Shown here in pieces: positions 7,801 to 8,890 of a stretch of 8,890 nucleotides of DNA. Each line of letters opens with the position of its first letter. The first letter of the stretch is position 1. Origin of the DNA: Flavobacteriales bacterium (GTDB lineage Bacteria; Bacteroidota; Bacteroidia; Flavobacteriales_D; Crocinitomicaceae); assembly GCA_018665005.1 (NCBI GenBank), contig JABJEE010000110.1:1-8890 (forward strand). The letters run 5' to 3'. Below the pieces are notes generated by a model that saw nothing but the letters and a program-made list of their open reading frames with translations, was not told the DNA's origin and did not search any database. The position numbers and the translations under genes are program-made.

Positions 7801-7935
7801 TTGATCCGTTAGTTGAACAATGAGGTCTCCCAAAACAAAAGCATTTTGTTGTTGTTCAGTTTCGTTTTTCTGTGATAAAACGATACTTGTGAGGGAGATG
7901 AATAAAATAAGAAGGGTTGATTTTAAAGATTTCAT
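4852..7935 (-). CDS. Secreted multidomain S8 (subtilisin-like) peptidase with T9SS sorting domain
   Basis: This 1027-residue protein has a signal peptide (about 1-21) and a propeptide-like region (about 23-110). The S8 domain runs from about 115 to 460, starting at QWHHNNTGQTGG. Its conserved blocks are VVCLIESGNLDHQDL (Asp-box, 161-174 region), a DDDGNGYVDDYNGWN insert (191-205) typical of Bacteroidota S8 proteins and probably Ca-binding, HGTNCLG with His218, N324 as a candidate oxyanion residue, and GTSFSCPLTAG with Ser390. The Asp-box carries Glu165 instead of Asp. Downstream are an FN3-like module (about 472-556), a Cys-rich link and GEVED module (about 558-709, ending GEVEDYCVDI), two SprB-like repeats (about 716-782 and 793-863), a PKD domain (about 868-938, with YLWDFGDGNTS and THTYSETGTYSV) and a type A T9SS sorting domain (about 951-1027, starting ISVYPNPTNS). 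It is expected to be exported by Sec, then secreted or anchored on the cell surface by T9SS, acting on extracellular protein. The gene is monocistronic, with its own promoter and terminator. Confidence 0.95.
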   Translation of the reverse strand: MKSLKSTLLILFISLTSIVLSQKNETEQQQNAFVLGDLIVQLTDQGNIRDLVNRAPSHSNLVILKELSPTSDIWQLQFNHNSISHTEILNWLYAQSEIQLAQNNYYLKLRSTIPNDATFNSQWHHNNTGQTGGTADADIDSDLAWDITTGGTTASGHDIVVCLIESGNLDHQDLSPNRWVNTNEIENNGIDDDGNGYVDDYNGWNPLQNNDNYGTGAHGTNCLGMMGAKGNNGLNVVGANWDVKLMVVGGYSINTDANAIQAYQYPYDMRVLWNNTGGAQGAFVVATSSSWGIDGENPNNHPVWCSFYTTMGEAGILNVGATTNSNLNVDTAGDMPTACNTPYMIGVGRTDHNDNTAGGYGVTTIEFGAPGINVVTTSGTNSTTTTTGTSFSCPLTAGVIGLAYSIPCSDFMNTVISNPQAGADLVLQALMDGTDPKSQLANKFVSGGRINSRNTLDELMAVGCDGSICFGPSGITTTDITENDAVMSFDAQTGADATNLYWREVGAANWISETAVASPFTFTGLNGCSEYEFYMETACSVDTISNPTSTQTFNTLGCGACIDNQYCSNAASDGVDEWIESFTIGSYTNPSGNDSGYGDYTGNPIQLATNNTYNIDVEIGWGGTLYNEQSRIWIDLDQNGDFDASELVFDQGVADQTVNVTGQVTIPALTPLGSTRMRVQMAYVAAQTPLPDVCDSYQWGEVEDYCVDIVYGAICGLTVNSTSANPLCNGNDNGSINVNASSGSGNYEYSWDGGLGNSSTVSNLSEGVYTVVVTDLDNNCDTTIQYEMEYQTTISLDFDSENASCYQLADGSATAIASGSSDYTYQWENGPASNEWSGIGAGTYAVNVTDLNGCTALGEVSIDQPNPDVVSFSWNTTGLMVEFSNSSSAGSYLWDFGDGNTSTEANPTHTYSETGTYSVCLELTTDCGVKDVCNTLSVNNASIDENYWDYISVYPNPTNSMVYFSITHPELSTIKIIDVVGKEIYRMKVSGQINAVDLSIFDNGSYFFNILDASGKILLSDKLLKVK
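5347..5790 (-). repeat. Two SprB-like repeats within the protease
   Basis: Residues 716-782 and 793-863 are diverged copies of one module of about 70 residues. Each has a Cys near the start (C728 in NPLCNGNDNGS, C805 in ASCYQLADGSA), a G-S-G-x-Y-x-Y-x-W core (SGNYEYSW, SSDYTYQW), then a G-x-Y-x-V-x-V-T-D-L-x-x-x-C end (EGVYTVVVTDLDNNC, AGTYAVNVTDLNGC). This is the pattern of the SprB repeat, named for the gliding adhesin SprB and common in T9SS cargo. The copies are similar in protein but not in DNA, so they are old duplications. Confidence 0.8.
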
Positions 7936-7960
7936 ATTTCGACGTGTAATTTTGTTTGTT

Positions 7961-7991
7961 TAAAAATAACACATCTTTAATTAACGAGCAA
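7961..7991 (-). promoter_or_regulatory. Putative promoter of the protease gene
   Basis: Read on the - strand, TTG (complement of 7989-7991) is followed after 20 bases by TATTTTTA (complement of 7961-7968). This is one mismatch from the Bacteroidota pattern TTG-N(17-23)-TAnnTTTG. The implied leader before the ATG at 7935 is about 20 bases. A TTAATTAA palindrome (7977-7984) lies in the spacer; in such AT-rich DNA it may mean nothing. Confidence 0.4.
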
Positions 7992-8070
7992 CTAACGTCT
8001 CCTATGATAAACAGTCCGCCACTTATTTTCTCACTACCTACACTTTAACGTAAAAACAATGTAAACATCT

Positions 8071-8085
8071 TCTCTTAAGAAGAGA
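8071..8085 (-). terminator. Weak hairpin after the small lipoprotein gene
   Basis: A 6-bp stem (TCTCTT with AAGAGA) with a 3-base loop starts 4 bases beyond the stop codon of the lipoprotein gene at 8090. The stem is AT-rich and no T-run follows it directly on the - strand; TTGTTTTT appears about 12 bases further on. It may act as a weak terminator or merely be chance. Confidence 0.25.
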
Positions 8086-8089
8086 TAAA

Positions 8090-8566
8090 TTATTGATAGG
8101 AATAAATAAGAAAACCTTCAAGGCCTTGAATTTTAAGCTTAATTGTGCTTCCTTCTTCCTTTTTATAAGCCAACTGTTTGAGATCAACGACAAGTTCTCT
8201 TTCGATATATTCCCTGCAAGTATCATCTGTAAGATGAACAAGGCGAACAGTTCTTATTGGAGGTAAAGATTTTGAAATCATTGATGAACCGATAAACTGA
8301 AATTCATGACTTGTGCACCCTCCGGAGTATCCAATTTTCAAATTTAGGTGGTTCCCCTCTATTTTTGATTTTAAAATCTGGACATTTTTAGACTCTTGAG
8401 TCATGTCTCCAATTTCGGCTTCTATATTTAAAGAGGGATGGTCTCTTTCTGTTATTCCTGAATCAATCACATCATTATTGTTTTGCGATACCGTAGTATC
8501 ACTGTTTTGTTTTGTTTTACATGAAAATAAAACACAAATTCCGATAAAAATAACAAGACCTTTCAT
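8090..8566 (-). CDS. Small lipoprotein with YSGGC motif, function unknown
   Basis: This 158-residue protein starts at the ATG 8564-8566. It has a clear lipoprotein signal (MKGLVIFIGICVLFSC), with Cys16 as the lipidated residue in the lipobox LFSC. A low-complexity polar linker follows (about 17-42, rich in Asn, Thr, Ser and Asp). The folded part, about 58-158, looks like a small beta domain with the segments HLNLKIGYSGGC (73-84), SKSLPPIRTVRLVHLTDDTC (98-117), RELVVDLKQLAY (123-134) and STIKLKIQGLEGFLIYSY (140-157). Cys84 and Cys117 are well placed for a disulfide, and H87 and H111 are near them. I recall similar YSGGC plus PP plus D-x-C proteins as Bacteroidota hypothetical lipoproteins, but know of no assigned function. 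It is separated from the protease gene downstream by 154 bases and appears to be its own transcription unit. Confidence 0.85.
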   Translation of the reverse strand: MKGLVIFIGICVLFSCKTKQNSDTTVSQNNNDVIDSGITERDHPSLNIEAEIGDMTQESKNVQILKSKIEGNHLNLKIGYSGGCTSHEFQFIGSSMISKSLPPIRTVRLVHLTDDTCREYIERELVVDLKQLAYKKEEGSTIKLKIQGLEGFLIYSYQ

Positions 8567-8589
8567 ATTCTAAATTTTTGTAATGAATT

Positions 8590-8597
8590 CAAATATA
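8590..8597 (-). promoter_or_regulatory. Putative -7 element of the small lipoprotein gene
   Basis: On the - strand the sequence reads TATATTTG, an exact match to the Bacteroidota TAnnTTTG box, 23 bases before the ATG at 8566. A -33 TTG at the usual spacing is not evident, so the call rests on the -7 box and its position. Confidence 0.45.
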
Positions 8598-8712
8598 GTA
8601 CCAAAAACAAAATTAGAGGTTTTCTTGAAGCGAATAAATGTGATTGGAGAAGGGTTAAGTAAGAAATGAACCTTAAACGCCATTAGTGGTAAGCCAATAA
8701 AATCAATTACAC

Positions 8713-8890
8713 ATGAAATATTTCGTTTTGCTTATTGTTATTCATCTAACAGCCTCATCTCATATTGACCCAAATACGTATTTTAAAGAAAGAATAGAAT
8801 TGCAAAACAATTCTTGGAAGCTTGATGGTCAATGTTTGGAGACAGAAAACGAAGATGGCTTTATTCTCAATCCTTATTTGGAATCCAACG
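8713..8890 (+). CDS. Exported protein of unknown function, N-terminal fragment
   Basis: An open frame begins with ATG at 8713 and is still open at the right edge, giving 59 codons. The N-terminus, MKYFVLLIVIHLTASSH, is a short signal peptide with probable cleavage after an Ala/Ser residue near position 14-16. The rest (IDPNTYFKERIELQNNSWK, then LDGQCLETENEDG) shows no recognisable domain. No TAnnTTTG box is seen in the 146 bases upstream, which it shares with the divergent lipoprotein gene. It is called a gene because of the convincing signal peptide and the uninterrupted frame; the product cannot be named from this fragment. Confidence 0.65.
   Translation, partial: MKYFVLLIVIHLTASSHIDPNTYFKERIELQNNSWKLDGQCLETENEDGFILNPYLESN

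Noticed and set aside
8038..8241. 67-residue open frame on the - strand overlapping the 3' end of the small lipoprotein gene
   Set aside because: It is in another frame of the same strand, with no independent start signal or recognisable content.
8672..8693. Imperfect inverted repeat (CTTA...CCA-TTAG-TGG-TAAG) before the last gene
   Set aside because: The inner stem is only 3 bp, with a 4-base bulge on one side; such structures are expected by chance, and nothing marks it as an operator or terminator.

Overview
The window is AT-rich DNA that looks chromosomal and comes from a member of the Bacteroidota, most likely a Flavobacteriales-type marine or freshwater bacterium. The evidence is a secreted protease with a type IX secretion (T9SS) C-terminal sorting domain plus GEVED, SprB-type and PKD modules, several upstream elements resembling the Bacteroidota -7 box TAnnTTTG, start codons without Shine-Dalgarno sequences, and short lipoprotein signal peptides. 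No rRNA, tRNA, IS element, integrase, phage gene or CRISPR array is visible.

Left part (1-1157): the 3' end of a MORN-2/YwqK-like repeat protein on the + strand meets a convergent DUF3108-type exported protein on the - strand. A 96-base gap follows, from which the DUF3108 gene and the next gene pair diverge.

Centre (1158-4851): a lipoprotein with a probable TIM-barrel fold starts at a TTG codon. It overlaps by 47 bases a large exported alpha-helical (TPR-like) protein, and the two are almost certainly co-transcribed. They look like a conserved but unnamed envelope pair and are the best candidate here for an uncharacterised system. An orphan 80-residue protein with its own plausible promoter follows. 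A strong hairpin, which can serve both strands, separates it from the next gene.

Right part (4852-8890): a 1027-residue S8 (subtilisin-like) protease lies on the - strand. It has a propeptide, a catalytic domain, FN3-like, GEVED, two SprB-like and PKD modules, and a T9SS sorting domain. Its usual catalytic Asp is Glu, and it has a proteinase K-type Cys next to the catalytic His. Further right are a small lipoprotein with a YSGGC motif on the - strand and, at the edge, the 5' end of another exported protein on the + strand.

Taken together, every gene except the 80-residue one, and the left-edge fragment whose N-terminus is missing, carries an export signal, so this is a stretch of cell-envelope and secretion genes. 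Function can be stated with confidence only for the protease. The others are recognised at the level of fold, domain or localisation.
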